From Promethearchaeati archaeon (GTDB taxonomy: Archaea > Asgardarchaeota > Heimdallarchaeia > Heimdallarchaeales > Heimdallarchaeaceae), in NCBI GenBank assembly GCA_013166775.1, contig JABLTJ010000001.1, forward strand, positions 1-64,000: 64,000 nt of DNA, read 5' to 3'. This document shows, piece by piece, positions 1-9,393 of the stretch. The notes beneath the pieces are model-generated. The model was not told the DNA's origin. It worked only from the letters and a program-made list of their open reading frames with translations, and did not search any database. The translations under genes were made by a program, and so were the position numbers. Every line of letters begins with the position of its first letter. Positions within the stretch are counted from its first letter, which is position 1.

Positions 1-1395
1 GCTTTCCTTTTTAGCAAACCATGACGCAATATGATTCGCACGTGCTTCGTTGAGGACAATGGTTTGTTTAACTGCTGTTGGAATTTCGTTGAAAAGCTTC
101 CTTGCATTAGCATACTCCTCCCTATCCAGTTCCCCAGATATTTTCCCTAATTCCAAACCTATATCCCACATTGAAATTGTTTGTGCTGTGTAAGTTTTTG
201 TTGCTGCAACCCCTATTTCTGGTCCAGAGTATAAGTAAACAACTTCATCAGAATGACGCGTCACAGTGCTTCCAATTACATTAACTGCTGCTAATATTTT
301 TGCACCAACTTCTTTTCCTTGTTTAATTGCCATAATGGTGTCCATTGTTTCTCCACTCTGACTAACGGGAAGAATAACAGTGTTTTCATCTACTAGTGGG
401 CGTATTGTTTCGTATTCAGATGAAATAATGGAACTGCAAAGTTTCTTTGCATATTTGCGGATAAGATTTTCACCTGTTAATGTTGAGTAATGTGCTGTTC
501 CTGCAGCTAATAAGAAGACTTTTTCTGCTTCGTAGATTTTTTCCGCTATCTTTCTAACGGATGGTTGTTTAATTCTGATGTAATCTGCTAATGAATTCGG
601 TTGTTCATGAATTTCCTTGAGCATAAAATGTGGAAAACCTCCCTTTTGAGCCATTTCAGGTTTCCACGAAATTGTGTATGGCTTTCGAGCTACCTTGTTA
701 TTTGTCTTTAAGTCTATAATTTCATAATCATCCTTTGTTATTGTTACAAATTCTTCATCATGCAACAATACAACTTGCTGAGTGTAAGATAGAAATGCTG
801 GTATATCTGAAGCACAAAACATGCGATCGTTATTAATTCCAATAACTAATGGACTGTCTTTCTTAGCACAGAAAATCTTGTCTGGTTCTAAAGTTGAGAT
901 AACACAGACTCCATAAGTTCCTTCGATTCTCTCAATAGCTTGTATGATTGCTTCTTTTAGAGACAAATTTTCAGCTTCAATATACTCTTCTATTAAATGT
1001 GGAATTATCTCAGTATCTGTATCTGATTGGAATTTATGCCCTTTTTCAAGTAGTTCTTTTTTTAATAGCTGAAAATTCTCAATTATACCATTATGAATAA
1101 CGGATATCTGATTTTTACAATCTACATGAGGATGAGCATTTTCTTTGCTTGGTGGTCCGTGTGTTGCCCATCTTGTGTGCCCAATCGCGATTCTACCTTG
1201 AATTTTTGCAAGATCAATCTTTTCTAAAACCTCTGCAATCTTACCTTGATCTTTCTGAATCACTATTTCTCCATTTGTTATGGATGCAATCCCAACACTA
1301 TCATAACCTCGATATTCTAGATTGGTTAAAGATTCTACAATCTCTTTACCAATGTTTGAATCTGAGTTCTGAACTATACCTACGATACCACACAT
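1..1395 (-). CDS. glmS: Glutamine--fructose-6-phosphate aminotransferase (isomerizing), C-terminus cut by window edge
   Basis: This enzyme makes glucosamine-6-phosphate from fructose-6-phosphate and glutamine, the first step of the hexosamine pathway. The start ATG (1393-1395) is followed by MCGIVGIV, so Cys2 becomes the N-terminal nucleophile of the class II glutamine amidotransferase domain (about residues 1-215). GHTRWATHG and the NGIIENF-type motif are visible, followed by the first SIS domain with SQSGETMDT. The reading frame stays open for 465 codons to base 1; about 140 residues (most of the second SIS domain) are missing outside the window. It lies downstream of the PGI/PMI and TrmB genes on the same strand, which could supply fructose-6-phosphate and sugar control. 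Confidence 0.95.
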   Translation of the reverse strand, partial: MCGIVGIVQNSDSNIGKEIVESLTNLEYRGYDSVGIASITNGEIVIQKDQGKIAEVLEKIDLAKIQGRIAIGHTRWATHGPPSKENAHPHVDCKNQISVIHNGIIENFQLLKKELLEKGHKFQSDTDTEIIPHLIEEYIEAENLSLKEAIIQAIERIEGTYGVCVISTLEPDKIFCAKKDSPLVIGINNDRMFCASDIPAFLSYTQQVVLLHDEEFVTITKDDYEIIDLKTNNKVARKPYTISWKPEMAQKGGFPHFMLKEIHEQPNSLADYIRIKQPSVRKIAEKIYEAEKVFLLAAGTAHYSTLTGENLIRKYAKKLCSSIISSEYETIRPLVDENTVILPVSQSGETMDTIMAIKQGKEVGAKILAAVNVIGSTVTRHSDEVVYLYSGPEIGVAATKTYTAQTISMWDIGLELGKISGELDREEYANARKLFNEIPTAVKQTIVLNEARANHIASWFAKKES

Positions 1396-1509
1396 ATACA
1401 ACACTTTTTTGATAATACACTGATAAGGTAAACTGTTTTCACTGAATTTTACTCTAAATTAGTTAAAAACCTTTCTGTTATGATAATAATCTTCATAAAT
1501 TTTCTTCTC

Positions 1510-2637
1510 TTATTTGAGAATTTGCTTCTTTACATCCTCTAGCATGTTTAGATTCTTCTTTAGTACCAATTTCAGTTTGTCAATACTGGGAGTAACTGTT
1601 GGATCGACTTCATAGAGAATAGCAAGGTAAATACTCACAAAGTCAATTAGATAAGTAGAACTCAACTGTTTAGCTAAAATGGATTTTCCTTGTGAATAAA
1701 TTTCCAGCACTTTCTCTGTTCTATCACTTGCCAATTTCTTTGTTTCTTCTATTCTGATTTTTAGTGGTTTGGATTCCTCCTTTTCTCGAAAGAAAACAAA
1801 AGCTACATCATTCAAAGCTCTATCTGGATTATCAAATACTACAATTCCATTATGATTATGTTCTGGAATCTCTTCATTAAGAGCTACAATTTTACTGTTC
1901 TCGTTGAATTCACATTTTGCTCTATATGCTACTGGAGAATATATGGTGTTCCCCAAGAAAATTGGTAGCGTGTTAAACAACCCATACGCAATCTTTTTTG
2001 GAACATTATCTTCTGTGGAAATTGAAGGTGAATATTCAGGTGCTAATTTCCTTAGAAGTTTTTCAGTTTCAATTATATCTTCTGCAATACTAGGAACTAT
2101 GTTTAGTTTCTCAAGTAGTGTGATTAAAGTAATGTAAATTAGTGGTAAACTACTTCTGGGAGGTATTCCTTCTTTGATTTTAAGATGAGGGACACCTGTT
2201 GTTTTGGAAAATTCTTCCAAAGCACCTGATGAAGAAATAGTAATTATCATTGAACCTTTTTGTAACGCATCTAGATATCTTGAAAGCGTTTCTTCTGTGT
2301 TTCCAGAGTAACTGATGCAAATAACTAATGAGTTTTCATCAGCAAAAGAAGGTAGGTAATAATCTCTGCTTACGATTAATGGGATTCTCAATTCCTTTTC
2401 GAATAATCTAGCTACATAATCACCTGCGATTGCAGATCCACCCATTCCACATATAATTATGTTTGTTGGTTCTTTGAATTTGAAGAGCCTATCTTTCCAT
2501 TGAAAACTTTGTGGAATTTTAAATTTCAAACTTTTTTCTCTTGCTTCATGAACAAATTTAGCCCAATCTTCCATAATCCCTAGCTGATTGGATTTATCAT
2601 ACTTCACAATTAGATTCTTATCATCTAAATCTATCAT
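1510..2637 (-). CDS. Bifunctional phosphoglucose/phosphomannose isomerase
   Basis: The 375-residue protein belongs to the SIS-domain PGI/PMI family known from Crenarchaeota, which interconverts glucose-6-P, fructose-6-P and mannose-6-P. Visible family motifs are ICGMGGSA (residues 62-69), SYSGNTEE (109-116), GIPPRSSL, CEFNENSK and PEHNHN; the last two carry the expected catalytic Glu and His. Length matches the family (about 300-370). It begins 33 bases after the TrmB-type regulator and is followed by glmS, so the three are probably co-transcribed. The window also holds a cupin-type PGI relative at 48537-49295, but that copy has lost most metal ligands, so this is the likelier functional isomerase. 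Confidence 0.9.
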   Translation of the reverse strand: MIDLDDKNLIVKYDKSNQLGIMEDWAKFVHEAREKSLKFKIPQSFQWKDRLFKFKEPTNIIICGMGGSAIAGDYVARLFEKELRIPLIVSRDYYLPSFADENSLVICISYSGNTEETLSRYLDALQKGSMIITISSSGALEEFSKTTGVPHLKIKEGIPPRSSLPLIYITLITLLEKLNIVPSIAEDIIETEKLLRKLAPEYSPSISTEDNVPKKIAYGLFNTLPIFLGNTIYSPVAYRAKCEFNENSKIVALNEEIPEHNHNGIVVFDNPDRALNDVAFVFFREKEESKPLKIRIEETKKLASDRTEKVLEIYSQGKSILAKQLSSTYLIDFVSIYLAILYEVDPTVTPSIDKLKLVLKKNLNMLEDVKKQILK

Positions 2638-2670
2638 TTTTTCACTCTCTCTTTGATTCTCCTTTTGTAA

Positions 2671-3480
2671 CTAGGATGATAGTTTTTCGCCCTTCTCCCA
2701 TAGATATTCGAAATTGTTTGTGAAAAGCTCAATAATACCAAGATTAGAGGAAAAGTGTGGTCGGTAAACATACTTTTCTTGTTTTACAGGAGACACCCAA
2801 ATAACAAAAACAACCTGTTCTTGGTCTACAAGTGTTCCCCTAGCTAGAACAGAACCACTAGTAATAGTTCTGATTTTTGCTCCAATGGATGAGAGATCTT
2901 TAGCTATTTGTTTAGATGTATCATCCTCAATACTCATCAAAACACGTATTGATATTCCTCTCTCCGATGCTTTTTCTAACGCTGCTTCCACTTGGTTAAA
3001 CCAGTAAAAAACGTTAGTAAAAATACAAATCTCATTGTTAGCTTTTTCAATAATTTCTGCAGTTTTAACTTGCATTTCCCCTAATGAGGAATATGCTTCA
3101 AGAAGTTCATCTGGCTTGATTATTAGCTGAGATTGATAATCTGGGTCACTAAGTAAGGATACAATTTCCTCTGATATTCTTCCTATACTAGTTAATTCTT
3201 CCTGATACTCCTGATCTCGAAATCTGAGAAAATTCTTTAATCCTTCTTCAAGATTAAGTGCAACAAACCTCTTAGGTCTTCCTGAAATTATGCGAACCAG
3301 ACCCTTTTTCTGTAAACTTTCTATTGTGTCATAAATTCGAGGCGTAGGTATATCTGTTTGTTTATGAATTTCCTCTGCAGTGGATTCAGATAACGCTATT
3401 AGGGTTTTGAGAGTTTTAATTTCATATAAAGTTAAACCAAGAGCCTTTAACTTCAAGTCAATTTGATCAGGATCAGACAT
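2671..3480 (-). CDS. TrmB-family sugar-responsive transcriptional regulator
   Basis: The N-terminal winged helix (about residues 10-80; LGLTLYEIKTLKTLI, then IPTPRIYDTIESLQKKGLV) is typical of the TrmB family. The C-terminal half (about 110-265) resembles the PLD-like effector-binding domain of TrmB regulators, which sense sugars in Thermococcales. I place the start at the ATG at 3480 because GGAG lies 8 bases before it; an upstream in-frame ATG at 3501 would add seven residues. It heads the sugar gene run PGI/PMI-glmS, which it may control. The effector cannot be read from the sequence. Confidence 0.88.
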   Translation of the reverse strand: MSDPDQIDLKLKALGLTLYEIKTLKTLIALSESTAEEIHKQTDIPTPRIYDTIESLQKKGLVRIISGRPKRFVALNLEEGLKNFLRFRDQEYQEELTSIGRISEEIVSLLSDPDYQSQLIIKPDELLEAYSSLGEMQVKTAEIIEKANNEICIFTNVFYWFNQVEAALEKASERGISIRVLMSIEDDTSKQIAKDLSSIGAKIRTITSGSVLARGTLVDQEQVVFVIWVSPVKQEKYVYRPHFSSNLGIIELFTNNFEYLWEKGEKLSS

Positions 3481-3612
3481 TAGTTTTACTCCAAGATGCA
3501 ATCTATGAAGAAAGATATATAAATTGCTCGTAAGTAGAACGACAAAGGATAAGATTAATTACCTAAAAATTTAAAATCAGAACTAACGGGTTAGAAATTG
3601 CAAATAAAAGCT

Positions 3613-3690
3613 GGGGCAGTGGTCTAGCTCGGTTATGACAACTCCCTTACGCGGAGTAGGTCGGCGGTTCAAATCCGCTCTGCCCCACCA
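3613..3690 (+). tRNA. tRNA-Val(UAC)
   Basis: The acceptor stem GGGGCAG/CTGCCCC, the D-arm, the five-pair anticodon stem ACTCC/GGAGT and the T-arm with GGTTCAAATCC fold normally. The seven-base anticodon loop CTTACGC gives anticodon TAC. Discriminator A is followed by an encoded CCA (3688-3690). No intron is present, unlike three other tRNA genes in the window. Confidence 0.95.
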
Positions 3691-3806
3691 ATTCTTCAAA
3701 CTCTTGCTGAGTTTATATAGATATTTTTACAAGAAAACTGAGATAAATGTTAGTACAATATTGTCTGAAAAAGTTGATAATTAAGAAGAAAAAAGGGAGT
3801 CCAATA

Positions 3807-3923
3807 TTGGAAGAAATTTTACTCATAGGTATTGTTATTCTCATCTTTGCCATAATATTTGGGTTAATATTCAGCTTGGTTGATTGGTCTTCAACAAAAC
3901 AAGGTGAATTCTTTAATTGGTAA
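3807..3923 (+). CDS. Small single-pass membrane protein (38 aa)
   Basis: A 38-codon frame starts at a TTG preceded by GGGAG with seven bases between, and ends in TAA. An upstream in-frame ATG at 3747 would extend it to 58 residues but lacks a good ribosome site. The product begins MEEILLIGIVILIFAI, has one hydrophobic segment of about 20 residues (residues 5-25), and a short tail with DWSSTKQ. I do not recognise a family. It sits alone between tRNA-Val and a convergent gene. A real gene is supported only by the ribosome site and the clean membrane-segment design. Confidence 0.45.
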   Translation: MEEILLIGIVILIFAIIFGLIFSLVDWSSTKQGEFFNW

Positions 3924-4037
3924 TGCTTAGGAAATTTGATGAGTTTTTAAAGAATAATTATACTAGATGATTCGAAGCTAGCAGTTATAACACACACTAG
4001 TTCTCAACCACAATCTTGTACTAGCTTCCTCCCCTTA

Positions 4038-5138
4038 TCATCTGCATTTGGCTTCTATTTCTTGGCCTGTGGTTAAGTAGAGCTTACCCATTAAGTTTGT
4101 AGCCAAACAAGCGTGAACTGGAATGATTAACAACACATCTCCTATATTTACTTCGTTGAAATATTCAACATTCAATTTGATAGTACCATGTTCCTGGCTA
4201 ATAGAAGTAACATATGAATCTTCTATCTTGGACTCCCATTTTCCATCAATTTCCTTTGTGATATAACCATAAATTTTCCTCTGGTTATCGTCTAAAATAT
4301 AATCTTTGGAGAAGTGAATTGCTCCACCATCAATAAGAACTTCGTTTCGATCCTCATATTTTGCAACAATTGGACATGCAAAGCGGATAGCGATTTCATT
4401 TTCAGAACATGAACTAATTTGGACTTGTTTTAAATCATAGAAAACGAAATTACCCGGTCTTATCTCATCTACACTTGAAAACTCATCAACAATGCTTACA
4501 GTTGGGGTATCACCAACAGAGATTTCAATATTGAAGAAACCTTTTTCTGTTAGATACATTTGGATTGTTTCCATTTTACTAATAGAGTCGATATGAACTT
4601 GAACAATTTCAACCTTTGTTCTTGATTTGTAAGAATGACCTGCGTGGGTAAGTATACCTTTCAAAACTAAAATCTTGGAATCCTCAATTAATCTCGCTAG
4701 TCTAGTTATTTTATCCCATTTATCCCATTTAATTCCATCCCTATGATATCCAACATCAATATTAATCCAGACCTTTACTTCTGATTCTAACTCATTTTCC
4801 AGAAATCGAATAACGTTTTCTGATTCAACAAGTAAATTCAAATCAATTTTCTTTGCCAGATTATTGATTTTTTCTATTTCCAGAATATTAACAGGAAAAG
4901 CAATAGTAATATCGTCCCATCCTGCATTAGCAAAACATTCTGCCATTTTTACAGAAGAAACAGTAATTGAACTAACTCCAAATTCCTTAAACCATTCCCC
5001 TATTACTGCAGATTGATGTGTTTTGAAATGTGGACGAAATCTAACATGATTCTTTTTTGCTTTTTCAATCATCTTACTTATATTTCGATATACTTGATTC
5101 TTGTTAACTAACAAAATTGGAGTAATAATCTTCATCAT
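4038..5138 (-). CDS. D-serine dehydratase / D-threonine aldolase-like PLP enzyme
   Basis: This is a fold-type III (alanine racemase N-domain) PLP protein with the DSD1-type C-terminal domain. RPHFKTHQS near the N-terminus places the PLP lysine at K39. HACLATN near the C-terminus gives the His342-x-Cys344 pair that binds zinc in eukaryotic D-serine dehydratases and D-threonine aldolases. Length (366) fits the family. Substrate cannot be decided: D-serine deamination, D-threonine or 3-hydroxyaspartate cleavage are all possible. It is followed by the DUF2110-like gene and trm56 on the same strand, but with no functional link that I can see. Confidence 0.85.
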   Translation of the reverse strand: MMKIITPILLVNKNQVYRNISKMIEKAKKNHVRFRPHFKTHQSAVIGEWFKEFGVSSITVSSVKMAECFANAGWDDITIAFPVNILEIEKINNLAKKIDLNLLVESENVIRFLENELESEVKVWINIDVGYHRDGIKWDKWDKITRLARLIEDSKILVLKGILTHAGHSYKSRTKVEIVQVHIDSISKMETIQMYLTEKGFFNIEISVGDTPTVSIVDEFSSVDEIRPGNFVFYDLKQVQISSCSENEIAIRFACPIVAKYEDRNEVLIDGGAIHFSKDYILDDNQRKIYGYITKEIDGKWESKIEDSYVTSISQEHGTIKLNVEYFNEVNIGDVLLIIPVHACLATNLMGKLYLTTGQEIEAKCR

Positions 5139-5151
5139 TTTTCCCCTCTAA

Positions 5152-5925
5152 TCACGCATCGAATAATTCCAAAACTCTCTTTGGAACTTGAGCTCCTATT
5201 TTTGTTCTCCCAAGATGAGGACCTAATTCAGGGATTAATCCATCTGCTCTAGTTCCTTTTTTACATACTAATCTATATTCAAGTAATCCTATTCTTTCAA
5301 TAATCTCTATATCTTCAACATGTTCGGTTCGAATAAGTGCTTGTTTAATCATCCTTCTTGTAGTTCCACAAAGAATTAATGCTTCTTTTTCTCTTTCTAG
5401 AGAGTCAAATATCCAATCTAAAGATTGTTCTGTTAACTCTACCCATATTTTCCCCCCTAATATTTCGCGTTTAGTAATTTCAAAAAACATTGGCAGGTTC
5501 TCAACTATGCCAAATGCTCTTAGTATGTTCATCAACGGAACCTTATTTCCATCAGCAAGTTGCTCTCTCATTGCAAATAAAGGGTATAAAGCATCAATGT
5601 TTTGTTTTGAAGTTTCTAATCCAGCATCAACAAAGGAACCGAATTTTACTCCACCGACATCTTTGAATCTCCCGAGTATCTGATCACCGACATTTATGGT
5701 GGATATGCTTCTTTTTGAGCCATGATTGTTGATAAGAAAATTCTTAGCCATGACTTCATCATTGCCATCTAGAGTAATTTCTGCATATTTTTCTTTATTA
5801 AATTCAATCTTGACAATTTCTACATCTAGATTTTCTAACTCTTCACTTAAGATGTAATCTAATGCTTTGGCTGAACTATGTTTAGCAACATTGTAGGTTT
5901 TTTCTAAGATAGTAAATTGCAACAA
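5152..5925 (-). CDS. DUF2110-like conserved archaeal protein
   Basis: I do not know a function. The 257-residue protein has a central stretch GRFKDVGGVKFGSFVDAGLE (about residues 85-105) resembling an S1/OB-like strand pair, flanked by charged regions, and a conserved-looking C-terminus with ELGPHLGRTKIGA. This resembles the archaeal DUF2110 family as I recall it. It begins 5 bases after the trm56 stop on the same strand, so the two are probably translated from one mRNA, which hints at an RNA-related role (inference). Confidence 0.65.
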   Translation of the reverse strand: MLQFTILEKTYNVAKHSSAKALDYILSEELENLDVEIVKIEFNKEKYAEITLDGNDEVMAKNFLINNHGSKRSISTINVGDQILGRFKDVGGVKFGSFVDAGLETSKQNIDALYPLFAMREQLADGNKVPLMNILRAFGIVENLPMFFEITKREILGGKIWVELTEQSLDWIFDSLEREKEALILCGTTRRMIKQALIRTEHVEDIEIIERIGLLEYRLVCKKGTRADGLIPELGPHLGRTKIGAQVPKRVLELFDA

Positions 5926-5930
5926 ATCTA

Positions 5931-6467
5931 TTACTTCCTGTTTGCTTCTGCTTGTTTTCCTCGCTCAGTTGGGACAATATTAATCTTGGCGTCAGAGTGC
6001 TTTTTTTTCCTTGCCTCTCCTTTGCTCAAATTATCAAGAAATACTGACAAAGCTGCGATTTCACTGTGGGGTTGATGTCCAATTGCCACATTATAATTTG
6101 CTAACTGATAAATGAAACCTGGAACTTTTGCCCCTCCAACAACAACAAGTAAATCTTTGTCTAACATATTCCTCATGCTTTCTATAAAGTTTGACAATTC
6201 AATACCATACATTGTTAGATGAATTATGATTCCACCTTTTTTCTTCCATTCTTTTATAAAATTCGAAGGTTTCTCAAGGTATTCAACATTGAATACTCCA
6301 CCCCATTCAAGTGCAACATCATTAATGCTTTCTTCTACCCCACCATCATGATCACCAGAATAGAAGAAAGATGATGCACCAAAAGCTCTAGCTGTTAAAG
6401 CTAGATGTGTTGTCATCCTCTTGTCTCTTATTATCCTATGTAAGAGTCGGAGTACAGCTAGAACCAT
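5931..6467 (-). CDS. trm56: tRNA (cytidine(56)-2'-O)-methyltransferase (SPOUT)
   Basis: aTrm56 methylates the 2'-O of C56 in the T-loop of archaeal tRNAs, usually as a dimer. The N-terminal RDKRMTTHLALTARAFGA and the C-terminal knot region VVVGGAKVPGFIYQLANYNV with GHQPHSEIAAL are hallmark stretches of this SPOUT family. Its 178 residues match the usual length. It opens the minus-strand pair with the DUF2110-like gene; the strand is divergent from the PAN gene at 6651. Confidence 0.93.
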   Translation of the reverse strand: MVLAVLRLLHRIIRDKRMTTHLALTARAFGASSFFYSGDHDGGVEESINDVALEWGGVFNVEYLEKPSNFIKEWKKKGGIIIHLTMYGIELSNFIESMRNMLDKDLLVVVGGAKVPGFIYQLANYNVAIGHQPHSEIAALSVFLDNLSKGEARKKKHSDAKINIVPTERGKQAEANRK

Positions 6468-6650
6468 AACTTTGGATTAAACAAATAAAACTTAAAGTTG
6501 GTGTTTCAGAAGTTATTCGATAACTTTGTTTTGATATAAAATGAATTAATTAGTTTTTTCTATTATGTTTTAAAGTTCTGTAAAACTCAAGTATACCAAA
6601 AAAACTCTTTTATATTCATATACTTTAGACTATAATGAGAAATAATAAGG

Positions 6651-7853
6651 GTGCTGAAGCTGTCAAAAGATAGGGTTAAACCTGACCAAAATGATCCCGC
6701 TTACTTAATATCGTATGCACATCATCTTGAACGTCAAGCAAGACAATTAGAAACTGAAAAACAAATGGTTGAAAGCGAAAGGCTTCGGCTACAAAGGGAG
6801 GTTAATAATCTCAAAGTAGAGCTAGAAAGATTAAGATCCCCTCCATTGTTTATGGGATATATTGTCGAAGTACTTGATAATAAATCTGCAGTAGTTAGAA
6901 GCACTACTGGTCCAAACTTGGTGGTATCTATATCACGCCAAGTTGATGTTAATGAGCTTAAACCAGATACAAGAGTTGCATTAAATCAACGAACTTTTGC
7001 TATAGTAAATACCTTACCTTCAACCCAAGATCCAATGGTTCAGAAGATGGAATTAATCGAAAAACCAAATGAAAAATATTCAGATATTGGAGGATTGGAG
7101 GATCAAATTCAAGAATTAAAGGAGACAGTAGAACTTCCATTGTTAAAACCTGAACTATTCGAAAAGATTGGTATTGATCCACCTAAAGGTGTCTTGTTAC
7201 ATGGACCCCCTGGAACTGGGAAAACTCTTTTGGCCAAAGCAGTAGCTAATGAAACACAAGCTGCGTTTATCAGACTCATAGGAAGTGAATTGGTTCAGAA
7301 ATTCATAGGAGAAGGGGCAAGATTAGTAAGAGAAATCTTTGAATTTGCTCGAGAAAATGCACCTAGCATCTTATTTATTGATGAATTAGATGCTATTGGT
7401 AGCAGAAGATTGGATTTAGCAACCAGCGGAGATCGAGAAGTACAAAGAACTTTGATGCAATTACTCTCTGAATTGGATGGTTTCAATCCAAGAGGAGATG
7501 TTAAAGTTGTAGCAGCAACAAACAGGATAGATATCTTAGATCCTGCTATGCTACGTCCTGGAAGATTCGATAGAATTATTGAGATACCAATGCCAAATGG
7601 TGAAAGCCGTACAGAAATATTCAAAATTCATTCATCAGGAATGAACCTTAAAGGAGATATCGACATCGATTATCTTGTTCAAATGACAGAAGGATCAAGT
7701 GGTGCAGATATCAAAAACATCTGCACAGAAGCAGGTATGTTTGCGATTAGAACCAATAAAGATCATGTGATTAATGATGATTTCCTGGATGCAATCAAGA
7801 AAATCACTGGAGAGAAAGAAACAACTGCTAGAGTAACTACTGGTTTTATCTAA
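6651..7853 (+). CDS. pan: Proteasome-activating nucleotidase (PAN), AAA ATPase
   Basis: PAN unfolds proteins and feeds them into the 20S proteasome. Visible in order: N-terminal coiled coil (about residues 20-64), OB domain (65-130), Walker A GPPGTGKT (195-202), Walker B LFIDELDA, sensor region VVAATNR, and the PGRFDR arginine finger motif. The start is the GTG at 6651 directly behind AAGG; no in-frame ATG precedes it. Oddity: the C-terminus reads TTGFI, so the hydrophobic-Tyr-X docking motif found in most PAN and Rpt subunits is absent or degenerate. An AT-rich stretch near 6608-6616 (TTTTATATT) is a plausible TATA box. Confidence 0.95.
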   Translation: MLKLSKDRVKPDQNDPAYLISYAHHLERQARQLETEKQMVESERLRLQREVNNLKVELERLRSPPLFMGYIVEVLDNKSAVVRSTTGPNLVVSISRQVDVNELKPDTRVALNQRTFAIVNTLPSTQDPMVQKMELIEKPNEKYSDIGGLEDQIQELKETVELPLLKPELFEKIGIDPPKGVLLHGPPGTGKTLLAKAVANETQAAFIRLIGSELVQKFIGEGARLVREIFEFARENAPSILFIDELDAIGSRRLDLATSGDREVQRTLMQLLSELDGFNPRGDVKVVAATNRIDILDPAMLRPGRFDRIIEIPMPNGESRTEIFKIHSSGMNLKGDIDIDYLVQMTEGSSGADIKNICTEAGMFAIRTNKDHVINDDFLDAIKKITGEKETTARVTTGFI

Positions 7854-7872
7854 GAAAATATTCTCACAAAAA

Positions 7873-8406
7873 TCAGATTTTCTTACCATGAGATATCATT
7901 TTTTCAATTAGCTCTCTCTGTTTGTAGAATCCTTTAACAACATGAGATTCTGATCCAAATTTCTCAATGAATCTCCCTAACGTCTCTTCAAAAGTACATC
8001 TTTGCATTCCACAAACAAGATTATCAGAGAAAGAAACAATTAACTCTTCAGCAGTTTGAGGGAAATAATCCTGTGAAGGCAAACCTAATTCATTCGCCTC
8101 TTCTTCAGTAATTCCTGTTCCTATGTGTTTCAAAACAATGGATAAAATACGTGGATTCAACCCTTCATTTTCAAGAATTGCTACTCCCTTAACTGCATGA
8201 AAAATGGAGTGGGTTACTGATCTGCCTATGTCGTGCAACATAGAACCTGCAATTACTAATTGGGTATCTATATCAGATATTCTTTGACAGAATCCTTCAG
8301 CAATTTTAGTTACGCACAAACAGTGTTGAATAATTTGAGGTGGTGTATTATGTCTTTTTAAAATCTCTAGACACTGATTTTTAGAAGGTATATGAGTATC
8401 TGTCAT
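7873..8406 (-). CDS. HD-domain protein (archaeal TIGR00295-like)
   Basis: The HD phosphohydrolase fold is shown by the metal-binding HDIGRS motif (around residues 58-63), an upstream His in the first helix, FHAVKG and KHIGTG. It resembles the archaeal HDIG family TIGR00295, whose substrate is unknown; nucleotides or phosphate esters are likely (inference). The 177-residue length is normal. It converges on pan from the other strand with 19 bases between stops. Confidence 0.82.
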   Translation of the reverse strand: MTDTHIPSKNQCLEILKRHNTPPQIIQHCLCVTKIAEGFCQRISDIDTQLVIAGSMLHDIGRSVTHSIFHAVKGVAILENEGLNPRILSIVLKHIGTGITEEEANELGLPSQDYFPQTAEELIVSFSDNLVCGMQRCTFEETLGRFIEKFGSESHVVKGFYKQRELIEKMISHGKKI

Positions 8407-8521
8407 TGGCTCTACGCAGCAATATGTCTAAATGATACTTTTATAGTTTTTTGAAGTCAAACAAAAAACAATTGAATCAAAACTTTTTTAAGAAAAATCT
8501 AAAGATACATCACGATAGAAA

Positions 8522-8734
8522 ATGCCTCAAGAGATTACAAAAGATAGATTAGAAGAAATCATTCAATTAACCATTGAACATGGAGGAGAGCTTCGTACAA
8601 AAAGAAGTAAAGATACAATTAAGTTAAAATTCAGAACCAAAAAACGTCTTTATACCATCAAATTGCCTTTAAGAGAGGCTGAATCTCTCATCAATGATCT
8701 TTCTTCAAAAATGAATGTTGAATCATTTTCATAA
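8522..8734 (+). CDS. Ribosomal protein eL38-like
   Basis: This 70-residue basic protein starts MPQEI and carries KLKFRTKKRLYTIKLPL followed by an EAESLINDL helix. This matches the eL38 layout (MPxxI, then VKFKVRxxxYLYTLxI, then xKAxxLxxSL). eL38 is a large-subunit protein found in eukaryotes and in TACK/Asgard archaea but not in most euryarchaea, so it also informs the lineage. The gene stands alone between two minus-strand genes. Identification rests on pattern only. Confidence 0.7.
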   Translation: MPQEITKDRLEEIIQLTIEHGGELRTKRSKDTIKLKFRTKKRLYTIKLPLREAESLINDLSSKMNVESFS

Positions 8735-8744
8735 AAGTGAATAG

Positions 8745-9266
8745 CTAGTCTTCATCATTCTTCTTTTTTATAACCACAATATCGCCAAGAGTTTGAAAAG
8801 CTGACCCTTGTTTCTGATCTTGAGGTCTGTAAGCTTTTACTTCCTCAGTGATTTTTATATCAAAGAATTTTTCTAGTTTTTCTATTATCTTATCGGGAGG
8901 TCTCATTTTTCCTGTTTCAATGCTTTGAAGCTCTGAAACGGATACTTTGGTTTGAATCGAAACATCTTTTTGACTTAATTTCATTTTTTGCCTAGCTAAT
9001 CTTATACGTTCATGATAATCAGGTACTAGTTCATTTTCCCCCCTAGCGATTACAGATTTTGAGCTACTAGAAGATGAATATCTCGAAGGGGATGTTCTTC
9101 TCTGAATAGCAGGTTGAGCACTTGTTCTGGTTCTTGTGGGTTTTTGTTGAGTTACCTTTTTCCCATGTTTTGCACAAGAAGGACATACTTCTAGAACAGC
9201 TCCTTCAATTTCAATTTTTATGGGCCTTGCGTATATTTCTTGACCACACATTTCACATGTTGCCAA
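8745..9266 (-). CDS. Archaeal multiprotein bridging factor 1 (aMBF1)
   Basis: The N-terminus has a zinc ribbon with CEMCGQ and CPSCAKHG, then a Ser/Arg-rich linker (about residues 40-75), then a Cro/C1-type helix-turn-helix (about 83-140; RIRLARQKMKLSQKDVS and VSELQSIETGKMRPP). This is the archaeal MBF1 layout; archaeal MBF1 has been linked to ribosome binding and transcription. It converges with the eL38-like gene. Confidence 0.92.
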   Translation of the reverse strand: MATCEMCGQEIYARPIKIEIEGAVLEVCPSCAKHGKKVTQQKPTRTRTSAQPAIQRRTSPSRYSSSSSSKSVIARGENELVPDYHERIRLARQKMKLSQKDVSIQTKVSVSELQSIETGKMRPPDKIIEKLEKFFDIKITEEVKAYRPQDQKQGSAFQTLGDIVVIKKKNDED

Positions 9267-9393
9267 TTTTATTCACCGTAAGAATCATGCTTTTGTCTAA
9301 AAAATTAAGACAAATTCAAAAACATTTTTCTATGAGAGTAAATGAACTGATAATGAACAGCTAAAAAGCTACCCATTATATGGTGTCGAGATA

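Noticed and set aside
1149-1412. Plus-strand 87-residue frame at the start of the window
   Set aside because: It is antisense to the N-terminus of GlmS, whose reading is unambiguous.
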